The notes: a model not told the origin generated them from the letters alone. Positions 1 to 6,401 are shown, counted from the first letter of the stretch. The stretch is 8,533 bases of DNA from Candidatus Omnitrophota bacterium (GCA_016782495.1 JADHYL010000020.1:1-8533), one strand, 5' to 3'. Numbers and translations are program-made.

Positions 1-1
1 C

Positions 2-475
2 ACAGTGGTTTATTGCAAGGGGGAGAATCTTGCCAGTAATCTGAGAGGAAGGATAAGCGGAGGAACCCTCAATAGTAAAAGCGATATAGTTATCGCGGTT
101 ACCACCCAAGAAGGCACATATGAAGCCCTAACGGGAAAAGACGAAGACCAAAAACAAGAAAGCTTTAACAAGGAAAATGTATTCGTTACCGAGACCAAAG
201 CTTCGCCAACTTATGTTCCGCTTGTGGAAGCGGTATATTTCTCTTTGGCGAGAATGCTCGCGTATCACGGAAGACGCGACAAAAAAGTAGTGTGGGAGTG
301 CTACAATAAAATACCTTACCGGGAAGAAATGGATTTCGCCGAATTTGAAAAGGCATATTTTGACGGCGATAAACCGAAACTCAGCGTTTTCTTAAACCTA
401 AACCCGCCCAAAAAGTTTTCAGGCGACCTTGACCAGCTCTCCAAAAACATCGCCCAGATCCTCCGCGACGCCTAA
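2..475 (+). CDS. C-terminal part of an unrecognised protein (5' partial)
   Basis: This reading frame is already open at the left edge and ends with TAA at 473-475. A GTG lies at 5-7, but the codon before it is also open and only four bases precede it, so no ribosome binding site can be judged. I treat it as the end of a longer gene. The visible 157 or so residues are soluble-looking, with no clear membrane segment. They are rich in charged residues, with a serine/glycine-rich start (around RGRISGG), a central stretch ETKASPTYVPLVEAVYFSLARML that looks helical, and a tail containing NLNPPKKF. I do not recognise a family, catalytic motif or repeat, so no function is offered. It is separated from purB by a 360-nt non-coding region containing its own promoter, so it is probably not part of the purine operon. 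Confidence 0.6.
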   Translation, partial: TVVYCKGENLASNLRGRISGGTLNSKSDIVIAVTTQEGTYEALTGKDEDQKQESFNKENVFVTETKASPTYVPLVEAVYFSLARMLAYHGRRDKKVVWECYNKIPYREEMDFAEFEKAYFDGDKPKLSVFLNLNPPKKFSGDLDQLSKNIAQILRDA

Positions 476-486
476 AAGAAAATAGC

Positions 487-677
487 GTATAATATTTTGT
501 GTAACATCGATCGGCCTCTGGCAAGGGCACACCCTTTCGGCGATATGTGTGGCGGCCTACAATTGATGTGATCAAGATTTGAATCACTCAATTGTTTAAC
601 GGCCGCAACACACATTAAAATCGCCTCAAGGATATGCCCCTGCCAGATGCCGATACAACTTACGGAATATTATACTT
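487..677 (+). repeat. ~190-nt rod-like foldback (imperfect palindrome): MITE-like element or structured RNA
   Basis: The region folds back on itself almost completely. Reading inward, 487-501 pairs with 661-675, 510-529 with 635-654 (two mismatches), 533-536 with 628-631, 539-544 with 620-625, 545-551 with 609-615, 552-557 with 601-606, 560-566 with 588-594, and 568-572 with 583-587. The apical loop is about ten bases (573-582). The outer ten bases, GTATAATATT at 487-496 and AATATTATAC at 666-675, are perfect inverted repeats. Three non-Watson-Crick positions in the outer helix (497/665, 498/664, 501/661) are G-U pairs if the + strand is transcribed. No T-tract follows, so it is not an ordinary terminator, and no transposase lies nearby. 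It could be a non-autonomous mobile element or a long-hairpin RNA; the sequence alone does not decide. Confidence 0.7.
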
Positions 678-709
678 AAGGGCAAGAAGACAGGGCGCCC
701 GCCTTCATC

Positions 710-739
710 TGCCGACATAAGACACAAAATATTATACTT
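710..739 (+). repeat. Second copy of the foldback right end (62-bp offset direct repeat)
   Basis: Positions 710-739 align without gaps to 648-677, with about 22 of 30 bases identical, including the shared block AATATTATACTT. The stretch 722-737 is also the perfect reverse complement of 487-502 (16 of 16), a better match to the left arm than the nearer copy. This makes either a 251-bp element bounded by 16-bp perfect inverted repeats (487-737) or two nested or tandem insertions of related elements. I see no clear target-site duplication outside 487 and 737. Confidence 0.65.
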
Positions 740-779
740 TGGGTGGAGAAGGAAGGAGATAAAACATAAGAATCCCAAG

Positions 780-808
780 TTGACAATATATACCATATAT
801 GGTAACAT
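780..808 (+). promoter_or_regulatory. Predicted sigma-70-type promoter for purB/purine operon
   Basis: A perfect -35 hexamer TTGACA (780-785) is followed after exactly 17 bp by TAACAT (803-808), which matches four of six positions of the TATAAT consensus. It is preceded by an extended -10 TGG (800-802). Initiation would be expected around 814-816, giving a leader of only about 20 nt before the purB ATG at 836. The genes from purB onward are tightly packed with no second clear promoter or terminator, so this may drive the whole cluster. Confidence 0.6.
791..804. promoter_or_regulatory. 14-bp perfect palindrome inside the purB promoter (candidate operator)
   Basis: TACCATATATGGTA is a perfect palindrome lying in the -35/-10 spacer and overlapping the first two bases of the -10 element. 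A dimeric repressor bound there would block RNA polymerase, so it is a plausible operator. It does not resemble the E. coli PurR site. The regulator is unknown and no regulator gene is in the window. Confidence 0.45.
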
Positions 809-840
809 CATAATCTCATAATATTAGAGGAGATTATGAT
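807..840 (+). repeat. 11-bp inverted repeat spanning predicted +1 and the purB start codon
   Basis: ATCATAATCTC (807-817) is the exact reverse complement of GAGATTATGAT (830-840), with a 12-nt spacer (818-829). The right arm includes the last part of the Shine-Dalgarno (GAGGAG, 827-832) and the ATG at 836-838. If transcription starts upstream of 807, the hairpin would mask the start site of translation. If it starts near 815 as predicted, only a few base pairs could form and the repeat would matter only as DNA. Confidence 0.5.
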
Positions 841-2128
841 AGAGCGTTACACCCTGCCCAAGATGGCCAGCATATGGCAAGATGAGAACAGGTTCGAGAA
901 AATGCTAAGGATCGAAATCCTGGCGTGCGAGGCCCTCTCTAAACTCAAAATCATACCAAAAGAAGCTCTTTTCCAGATAAAGAAGAAAGCCAAGTTTGAC
1001 ATCGAAGGTATTAAAAAGATAGAGGAGAAAACCAACCACGACGTTATAAGCTTTGTCGCGAACGTGTCCGGGTACGTCGGAAACGCGGCAAAATACATAC
1101 ACTTCGGCCTCACCTCAAGTGATGTTGTCGATACCGCACTTTCTGTCATGATGAAGGAGGCGATGGACATCATCATAAAAGACGCGGAGGAGCTTCTAAG
1201 AGCATTCCGCCTGAAGGCAAAAAAATACAAAAACACAATAATGATAGGCCGCTCGCACGGCGTCCACGCGGAGCCCATTACATTCGGCCTTAAAATGGCG
1301 CTTTTTTACGAAGAGACAAAGCGGAACATCGAAAGGCTTAAAAGGGCGCGCGAGGTTATCGCCTACGGAAAGCTCTCCGGCTCTGTCGGAACGCACGCAA
1401 ACATAGATCCTTTTGTGGAAGAATACGTCTGCAAGAATCTCGGCCTTAAACCGGCAAAAGTCTCCTCGCAGATCCTCCAACGAGATAGGCACGCGGAATA
1501 CTTAAACGCAATCGCGATAACGGGGACGTCCCTCGAAAAATTCGCCACAGAGTTTCGCGCTCTTCAGAGAACCGAAATAGGCGAAGTCGAGGAGTATTTT
1601 TCTCCGACGCAAAAAGGCTCTTCCAGCATGCCGCATAAGAAAAACCCCATAATGTTTGAAAGAATTTGCGGTCTTGCCAGAATTTTAAGAGGAAATGCGC
1701 TTGCGGCCATGGAAAACATGCCGCTCTGGCACGAAAGGGACATTTCCCACTCCTCGGTTGAAAGGGTGATTGTCCCCGATTCCACGATCCTTCTCAATTA
1801 TATGCTTACCAAGATGGCGGGCCTTGTCCACCGGCTTTCGGTTAACGAAGAAAAGATGAGGGCAAACCTTAACAAAACGAGCGGGATAATATTTTCGCAA
1901 AGGGTACTTCTCGAACTCATAAAAAGAGGCCTTACCCGGCTTGAGGCATACGATATCGTCCAGGACGCGGCGCTCAACATGAAGAAGGACGAGATAGATT
2001 TTGAGGAGGCGCTTAAGAGAAACAAAAAGGTAAGAAATATAATGGGAGAAAAAGCGATCGAAGAATGCTTTGATCTTTCCTATCACACTAAAAACATTGA
2101 TAAAATTTTTAAAAGGGTAAAGATATGA
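836..2128 (+). CDS. purB: Adenylosuccinate lyase
   Basis: This enzyme of the fumarase/aspartase superfamily removes fumarate from SAICAR and from adenylosuccinate, so it acts both in the IMP pathway and in the AMP branch, in the cytoplasm as a homotetramer. At 430 residues it has the length of the B. subtilis type. Key residues fall at the numbering known for that enzyme: H68 (in TNHDV), H89 (in YIHFGLTSSD), H141 (in GRSHGVHAEP), and the flexible signature loop GSSSMPHKKNP (261-271), with the catalytic serine in SSS, K268 and E275. The ATG at 836 is chosen for GAGGAG at 827-832, with a rather short 3-nt spacer. It is the first gene of the purine block, with a 63-nt gap to purC. Confidence 0.97.
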   Translation: MIERYTLPKMASIWQDENRFEKMLRIEILACEALSKLKIIPKEALFQIKKKAKFDIEGIKKIEEKTNHDVISFVANVSGYVGNAAKYIHFGLTSSDVVDTALSVMMKEAMDIIIKDAEELLRAFRLKAKKYKNTIMIGRSHGVHAEPITFGLKMALFYEETKRNIERLKRAREVIAYGKLSGSVGTHANIDPFVEEYVCKNLGLKPAKVSSQILQRDRHAEYLNAIAITGTSLEKFATEFRALQRTEIGEVEEYFSPTQKGSSSMPHKKNPIMFERICGLARILRGNALAAMENMPLWHERDISHSSVERVIVPDSTILLNYMLTKMAGLVHRLSVNEEKMRANLNKTSGIIFSQRVLLELIKRGLTRLEAYDIVQDAALNMKKDEIDFEEALKRNKKVRNIMGEKAIEECFDLSYHTKNIDKIFKRVKI

Positions 2129-2129
2129 A

Positions 2130-2154
2130 TTTATCGAAGTCGGACTTCGATAAA
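2130..2154. repeat. 25-bp perfect palindrome between purB and purC
   Basis: The arms TTTATCGAAGTC (2130-2141) and GACTTCGATAAA (2143-2154) are perfect reverse complements around a single G at 2142, beginning one base after the purB stop. As RNA it would make a stem of about ten base pairs with a five-base loop. No U-tract follows, so it is unlikely to terminate transcription. It could be a short palindromic repeat family member, an mRNA processing or stability element, or a protein site. Confidence 0.75.
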
Positions 2155-2166
2155 CGACGATAAACG
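2148..2166 (+). repeat. Two direct copies of CGATAAACG, 10-bp period
   Basis: CGATAAACG at 2148-2156 is repeated at 2158-2166 after one base. The first copy overlaps the right arm of the 25-bp palindrome, so a fragment of that arm appears duplicated. Confidence 0.5.
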
Positions 2167-2191
2167 GTGGACAGAACAGGCGGGAGCGGAA

Positions 2192-2899
2192 ATGAAAAAA
2201 GGAAAATTACTTTACGAGGGCAAAGCGAAAAGGGTTTACGAAACAGACAATAAGGACCTCCTTATTCAGCAGTTTAAGGACGACGCCACGGCGTTTGACG
2301 CCACCAAAAGAGGAACAATCGTCAATAAAGGCGTCATAAACAATGAAATCTCAAGGATCCTTTTTGAACTTCTGGAATCAAAAGGAATCGAAACCCACTT
2401 TGTTAAGCAGCTGGATGATCGAAACATGCTCATGAAGCGCGTCGAGATAATCCCTCTGGAGGTTACCATACGTAACGTCGTAGCGGGCGGCATGGCGAAA
2501 CTTTTGGCGCTGGAAGAAGGCATTGTTCTGGACGAGCCGGTCCTGGAATATCACTACAAGAAAGACGAACTTCATGACCCCCTCATAAACGATTACCACG
2601 CCAAGGCCATGAAACTGGCAACGGACGAAGAGCTTGATTTTATAAAACAAAGATCCTTTGAGATAAACAATATCCTGAAATCATTTTTTGACCACAAGGG
2701 GCTTGATCTTGTGGATTTTAAACTCGAATTCGGACGGCATAAGGGAAAAATTCTTCTCGCTGACGAGATTTCTCCGGATACATGCAGGTTCTGGGATAAA
2801 AAAACAAAGAAAAAACTCGATAAGGACCGCTTCAGACGCGATTTGGGTAACGTCGAGGACGCCTACCAGGAAGTTCTTAAAAGAATAATAGCAGAGTAG
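2192..2899 (+). CDS. purC: Phosphoribosylaminoimidazole-succinocarboxamide (SAICAR) synthase
   Basis: PurC joins aspartate to CAIR using ATP, giving SAICAR, the substrate of PurB. The 235-residue length is normal for the short bacterial type. The N-terminal ATP-grasp-like motif is LLYEGKAKRVY (6-16). The family signature region IIPLEVTIRNVVAGG lies at 86-100, and the C-terminal signature DEISPDTCRFWD at 191-202 is followed by KDRFRRD. In the first signature the usual Gly-Ser is Gly-Gly (99-100). The ATG at 2192 has GGGAG at 2182-2186 with a 5-nt spacer. The stop TAG (2897-2899) lies in a duplicated heptamer. Confidence 0.96.
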   Translation: MKKGKLLYEGKAKRVYETDNKDLLIQQFKDDATAFDATKRGTIVNKGVINNEISRILFELLESKGIETHFVKQLDDRNMLMKRVEIIPLEVTIRNVVAGGMAKLLALEEGIVLDEPVLEYHYKKDELHDPLINDYHAKAMKLATDEELDFIKQRSFEINNILKSFFDHKGLDLVDFKLEFGRHKGKILLADEISPDTCRFWDKKTKKKLDKDRFRRDLGNVEDAYQEVLKRIIAE

Positions 2900-2910
2900 C
2901 TCTTAGCTCT
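2897..2910 (+). repeat. Two-copy heptamer repeat (TAGCTCT)x2 at purC stop
   Basis: TAGCTCT occurs twice in tandem (2897-2903, 2904-2910), followed by TAGG. The purC stop codon is the TAG of the first unit. This is the smallest of three heptamer repeats at gene junctions in this window, and two copies alone could be chance. Confidence 0.5.
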
Positions 2911-2935
2911 TAGGAAATAGGTGAGGTAAAAACCG

Positions 2936-3940
2936 ATGAAAAAAATTTCTTACAAAAAATCCGGCGTGGATATTGACAAGGCCAATCTTTTTATAGAGAA
3001 GATAAAGCCTCTGATAGGAAGCACCAGGCGCAAGGGCTGGGTTTCGAATATCGGGGCCTTCTCAGGTTTTTTTAAACCAGAAATCAAGAAGTATAAAGAG
3101 CCGCTTCTCGTCGCATCTACTGACGGAGTGGGCACGAAGCTCATGATTGCAAAATGGGCAGGAAAACACGACACCGTGGGCATAGACCTGGTCGCCATGT
3201 GCGTTAACGACCTTGTTACATGCGGGGCCGAACCGCTTTTTTTCCTGGATTATTTTGCCACCGGCAAGCTTTCTCCGGAAGTTTCCTGCGAGGTGATGAA
3301 AGGGATTGTCAAAGGGTGTAAACTTTCCAATAGCGCCTTAATAGGCGGCGAAACAGCAGAGCTTCCCGGCATGTACAATCCCGGCGATTATGACCTGGCG
3401 GGGTTTTCCGTAGGTATAGTGGATAAAGAGGACGTGATCGACGGTTCAAAAACAAAAACCGGGGACCTTATTTTAGGCATAGCTTCAACAGGCATCCATT
3501 CCAACGGATATTCGCTGGTGAGAAAAATATTTTCGAAAAAAGAACTTTCCACAAACCTGGCGAAAGAGGTTTTAGCTCCAACCGCTATTTACGTGAGAGC
3601 GGTTCTCGATATTATAAAGCGTTTTAACGTAAAAGGCATAGCCAACATAACCGGCGGGGGTTTTCCGGACAATATAGTAAGGGTGCTGCCTGTCGGAACC
3701 AGGGCTATTATATACGGAGGGGCCTGGCCGGTTCTTCCAATTTTCGACCTCATAGAAAAAAGAGGCCATGTCCAGAGGCAGGAGATGTTCAGGACCTTTA
3801 ACATGGGCATAGGGATGGTTTTGGTCCTTCCGCAAAAAGAAATCCTGAAGGCCCAGGAGCGTCTTTTGGTGAAACACAAAACAAGAAGCTGGGTGATCGG
3901 AGAAGTTATAAAAGGGCAGAGAAAAGTAGAAATTATATGA
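2936..3940 (+). CDS. purM: Phosphoribosylformylglycinamidine cyclo-ligase (AIR synthase)
   Basis: PurM closes the imidazole ring of FGAM with ATP to make AIR, the substrate of PurE; it belongs to the PurM/PurL/SelD/HypE ATP-binding fold. The 334 residues are close to the usual ~345. Conserved blocks in order are IGAFSGFF (39-46), the ATP-binding STDGVGTKL (61-69), HDTVGIDLVAMCVNDL (78-93), GGETAELPGMY (137-147), STGIHSNGYSLVR (184-196), ITGGGFPDN (238-246) and MFRTFNMGIGM (284-294). The ATG at 2936 has an AGGTGAGG Shine-Dalgarno at 2919-2926. Its stop overlaps the purD start in ATGA (3937-3940), which implies translational coupling. Confidence 0.97.
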   Translation: MKKISYKKSGVDIDKANLFIEKIKPLIGSTRRKGWVSNIGAFSGFFKPEIKKYKEPLLVASTDGVGTKLMIAKWAGKHDTVGIDLVAMCVNDLVTCGAEPLFFLDYFATGKLSPEVSCEVMKGIVKGCKLSNSALIGGETAELPGMYNPGDYDLAGFSVGIVDKEDVIDGSKTKTGDLILGIASTGIHSNGYSLVRKIFSKKELSTNLAKEVLAPTAIYVRAVLDIIKRFNVKGIANITGGGFPDNIVRVLPVGTRAIIYGGAWPVLPIFDLIEKRGHVQRQEMFRTFNMGIGMVLVLPQKEILKAQERLLVKHKTRSWVIGEVIKGQRKVEII

Positions 3941-5232
3941 AGGTTTTAGTAGTCGGCCAGGGAGGGCGGGAACACGCGATTTTGTGGCAGATTAAAAAAT
4001 CCGAAAAAGTCAAAAAATTATATTGCGCCCCCGGAAACGGCGGAACAACTTCGATAGCCGAAAACGTTCCGATAAGACCGGATGACATTAGCGGGCTTTT
4101 GGATTTTTGCGCGAAAGAGAAAATAGACCTTACCGTCGTGGGGCCGGAAATACCGCTTGCGCTCGGCATAGTGGATTCGTTTCAAGAAAGGGATTTACGG
4201 ATTTTCGGCCCGACCAAAGCCGCCGCAAGGCTCGAAGCGAGCAAAGTTTTCACGAAGGAACTTTGCGATGACGAGAATATTCCCACCGCGTGGTTTGAGA
4301 TTTTTACCGACGTCAAAAAAGCAAAAGATTTTATTAAATCAAAAGGCGCGCCGATTGTCATAAAAGCGGATGGCTTGGCCGCGGGAAAAGGCGTCGTCGT
4401 GGCGAAGGACATTGATGAAGCGCTTGACGCGGTTGATGAAATACTGGTGAAGAAGGCATTCGGCTCCTCGGGTGAGCGGCTCATAGCGGAGGAATACCTC
4501 GAGGGCGAAGAGGCTTCCGTCATTGTCGTATCCGACGGCGAAAACATAGTGCCGCTTGCCTCAAGCCAGGACCACAAGAGAATATTTGACCGCGACGAAG
4601 GCCCGAACACCGGAGGCATGGGCGCGTATTCACCGGCGCCGGTAGTGACGGATAAAGTTTTTAATGACACGGTTTCAAAAATAATAAAACCCGCTATCTC
4701 GGGCATGAAGAGAAAAGGTATTACTTTTAAGGGCGTGCTTTACGCCGGCGTCATGGTTACAAAATCCGGCCCTAAGCTTTTGGAATTCAACGCGAGATTC
4801 GGAGATCCGGAAACGCAGGCGATATTCCCGCGGCTCGATTCGGACCTTTTGGAACTTATGAACCTGTCTATAGACGGCTCGCTAAAGAATTATGAGCTTA
4901 AATGGTCCAAAAAAGCTTGCGTATGCGTTGTCATGGCCTCTGGAGGGTATCCCGGAAAATACGAAAAAGGGAAAGAAATTCATGGCCTTGAACGGGCTGG
5001 CGGGCTTAACGATGCGTTTGTGTTTCACGCGGGCACGAGGCTCGAAAACGATAAAATTCTTACGGACGGAGGCCGCGTTTTGAACGTTATCGGCCTGGGC
5101 GACGGAATAAGAAAAGCCATAGACAAAACTTACGAAGCCTGCGGCGTTATTAAGTTTGACGGAATGCATTACAGAAAAGATATAGGATATAGAGCTCTCG
5201 AACGTACAAAAACCGTAAACCGTAAACCGTAA
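3937..5232 (+). CDS. purD: Phosphoribosylamine-glycine ligase (GAR synthetase), with repeat-encoded tail
   Basis: PurD ligates glycine to phosphoribosylamine with ATP, an early step of purine synthesis. It is an ATP-grasp enzyme of 431 residues, of normal length. Motifs include the N-terminal VVGQGGREHAI (5-15), GNGGT (33-37), VVGPEIPLALGIVD (67-80), the ATP-grasp loop IKADGLAAGKGVVV (142-155), SSQDHKRIFDRDEGPNTGGMGAYSP (first residues near 209), and the metal-binding FNARFGDPE (284-292). The natural-looking C-terminal motif KDIGYRAL ends at 421. The final residues KTVNRKP (425-431) and the TAA stop are encoded by the heptamer array starting at 5210, so the original stop appears to have been replaced. 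Start overlaps purM by 4 nt. Confidence 0.97.
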   Translation: MKVLVVGQGGREHAILWQIKKSEKVKKLYCAPGNGGTTSIAENVPIRPDDISGLLDFCAKEKIDLTVVGPEIPLALGIVDSFQERDLRIFGPTKAAARLEASKVFTKELCDDENIPTAWFEIFTDVKKAKDFIKSKGAPIVIKADGLAAGKGVVVAKDIDEALDAVDEILVKKAFGSSGERLIAEEYLEGEEASVIVVSDGENIVPLASSQDHKRIFDRDEGPNTGGMGAYSPAPVVTDKVFNDTVSKIIKPAISGMKRKGITFKGVLYAGVMVTKSGPKLLEFNARFGDPETQAIFPRLDSDLLELMNLSIDGSLKNYELKWSKKACVCVVMASGGYPGKYEKGKEIHGLERAGGLNDAFVFHAGTRLENDKILTDGGRVLNVIGLGDGIRKAIDKTYEACGVIKFDGMHYRKDIGYRALERTKTVNRKP

Positions 5233-5256
5233 ACCGTAAACCGAAAACCGAAAACG
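5210..5256 (+). repeat. Heptamer tandem array: (AAACCGT)x4 then (AAACCGA)x2, purD/purE junction
   Basis: Four exact AAACCGT units (5210-5237) are followed by two AAACCGA units (5238-5251) and a partial AAACG. The array begins inside the purD coding sequence, gives it seven codons and its TAA (5230-5232), and ends 24 nt before the purE start. Every unit junction contains TAA on the coding strand. The period of seven is not a multiple of three, so the stop triplet recurs in all frames. Confidence 0.9.
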
Positions 5257-5280
5257 AATGTTAACCTTACGAGGTAAATC

Positions 5281-5772
5281 ATGAAAGCACAAGTCGCGGT
5301 GATAATGGGAAGCGATTCGGATCTTGAGACAATGAAAGAAACGATAAATACCCTTAAAGAATTCGGCGTTTCGCATGAAGTAAAAATTCTATCAGCCCAT
5401 AGATCCCCCGCTCTTACGGCTGATTTTGCAAAGCGAGCCCAAAAGAAGGGTGTAAAAGTCATAATAGCCGCTGCCGGCGGAGCCGCGCATCTTGCGGGAG
5501 TCATAGCGAGCCATACGACGCTCCCCGTCATAGGCGTTCCCATGGACACAAAGGCGTTAAAAGGAATAGATTCGCTTCTTTCTACGGTCCAGATGCCGAG
5601 CGGCATACCCGTAGCAACCCTGGCCATAGGAAAAACAGGCGCGAAAAACGCGGCTATTCTTGCGACTCAAATTTTAGCGCTGGGCGACAGAAGATTTAAG
5701 AAAAAACTCGAAACGCACAAGAAGCGCCTTGTGGCGTCGGTAAAAGATAAAAATAAGAAACTTTCTCTTTGA
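5281..5772 (+). CDS. purE: N5-carboxyaminoimidazole ribonucleotide mutase (PurE, class I type)
   Basis: PurE moves the carboxylate of N5-CAIR to carbon, giving CAIR for PurC. In class II relatives it carboxylates AIR directly. The 163 residues are typical. Visible motifs are VAVIMGSDSDLETM (5-18), SAHRSP (38-43) with the catalytic histidine H40, AAAGGAAHLAGVIASHT (from about 63), and the late GIDSLLSTVQMPSGIPVATLAIGKTGAKNAAILA block. These match class I. Class I normally needs PurK, which is not in this window. The ATG at 5281 has GAGGT at 5271-5275 with a 5-nt spacer. The TGA stop (5770-5772) shares its A with the next start. Confidence 0.96.
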   Translation: MKAQVAVIMGSDSDLETMKETINTLKEFGVSHEVKILSAHRSPALTADFAKRAQKKGVKVIIAAAGGAAHLAGVIASHTTLPVIGVPMDTKALKGIDSLLSTVQMPSGIPVATLAIGKTGAKNAAILATQILALGDRRFKKKLETHKKRLVASVKDKNKKLSL

Positions 5773-6395
5773 TGGCTGCGGCAAAAACAAAAGTAATAAA
5801 AATAGATCCGATCTCGCCCAAAGAAAGCGATATTGAATTCGCAGCCTCGCTTTTACGGGGCGGGGCGCTGGTATGTTTTCCTACGGAAACAGTGTACGGT
5901 ATAGGCGCCAACTTTATGGATGAGACCGCGGTAAAGAAATTATACGAAATCAAAAAAAGATCCCTTAATAAACCGTTCACGATACATATATCAAGTTTGG
6001 ATACGATAGGGAGAATGCGCTGCGAAATCTCGAAGCAAGCGCAAAAACTCATAGACAGTTTTTGGCCCGGGCCTCTTACGATAATTCTAAAGTCAAAAGA
6101 AGGAAAATTGGGATTCAGGATGCCCCAAAACCGAGTCGCAAAAAGTCTTATATCAAAAAGCGGAGTGCCTGTCGCAGCCCCAAGCGCGAATTTATCGGGA
6201 GAAGAGCCGCCTAAAGACGCAGGTGAGATCTCGAAAGACTTGCGGGATAAAGTCGATTTAATACTGGACGGCGGAAGAACCCGATTCCAAAGAGAATCGA
6301 CGATTATCGATTTAAGTGCGAAAGCGTACAAAATATTAAGAAAAGGCGCGATTCCCGAAACTGAAATCGAAAAAATTTTAAACCAGGAGTCATGA
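5772..6395 (+). CDS. L-threonylcarbamoyladenylate synthase, TsaC/YrdC/Sua5 family
   Basis: Members of this family make threonylcarbamoyl-AMP from threonine, bicarbonate and ATP, the activated group that TsaB/D/E put on A37 of ANN-decoding tRNAs (t6A). From the ATG at 5772 the protein is 207 residues, a single YrdC domain without the extra C-terminal Sua5 domain. Motifs are GGALVCFPTETVYGIG (30-45), KKRSLNKP (61-68), WPGPLTII (98-105), the nucleotide-site SAN (138-140) in APSANLSG, and STIID (176-180). The ATG overlaps the purE stop as TGATG, so coupled translation is likely and no strong Shine-Dalgarno is present. A TTG at 5769 would add one residue. It corresponds in position to B. subtilis ywlC next to ywlE, rpiB and glyA. 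Confidence 0.93.
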   Translation: MAAAKTKVIKIDPISPKESDIEFAASLLRGGALVCFPTETVYGIGANFMDETAVKKLYEIKKRSLNKPFTIHISSLDTIGRMRCEISKQAQKLIDSFWPGPLTIILKSKEGKLGFRMPQNRVAKSLISKSGVPVAAPSANLSGEEPPKDAGEISKDLRDKVDLILDGGRTRFQRESTIIDLSAKAYKILRKGAIPETEIEKILNQES

Positions 6396-6401
6396 TAAAA
6401 G

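Noticed and set aside
488..493. TATAAT as a -10 element for rightward transcription of the foldback
   Set aside because: No acceptable -35 is found about 17 bp upstream (positions near 465-470 lie in coding sequence without TTGACA likeness), and it is part of the inverted-repeat end, so I do not call a promoter.
560..600. attC-like appearance of the apical hairpin (GTTTAAC at 594-600 beside CAATTG arms)
   Set aside because: The core-site arrangement is not that of an integron attC: GTTTAAC lies on the 3' side but fits the 5' consensus, there is no matching second core site, and no cassette array or integrase is present.
626..811. 61-codon reading frame on the - strand in the intergenic region
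   Set aside because: It runs through the foldback arm and across the purB promoter, has no convincing ribosome binding site, and its hydrophobic product looks like chance translation.
478..835. Purine riboswitch or other known metabolite riboswitch upstream of purB
   Set aside because: I could not find the conserved junction and loop sequences of the purine riboswitch or other common classes, and the predicted purB promoter leaves a leader too short for one.
2130..2154. Rho-independent terminator after purB
   Set aside because: The stem is good, but no T-tract follows on either strand and purC lies a short distance downstream in the same direction.
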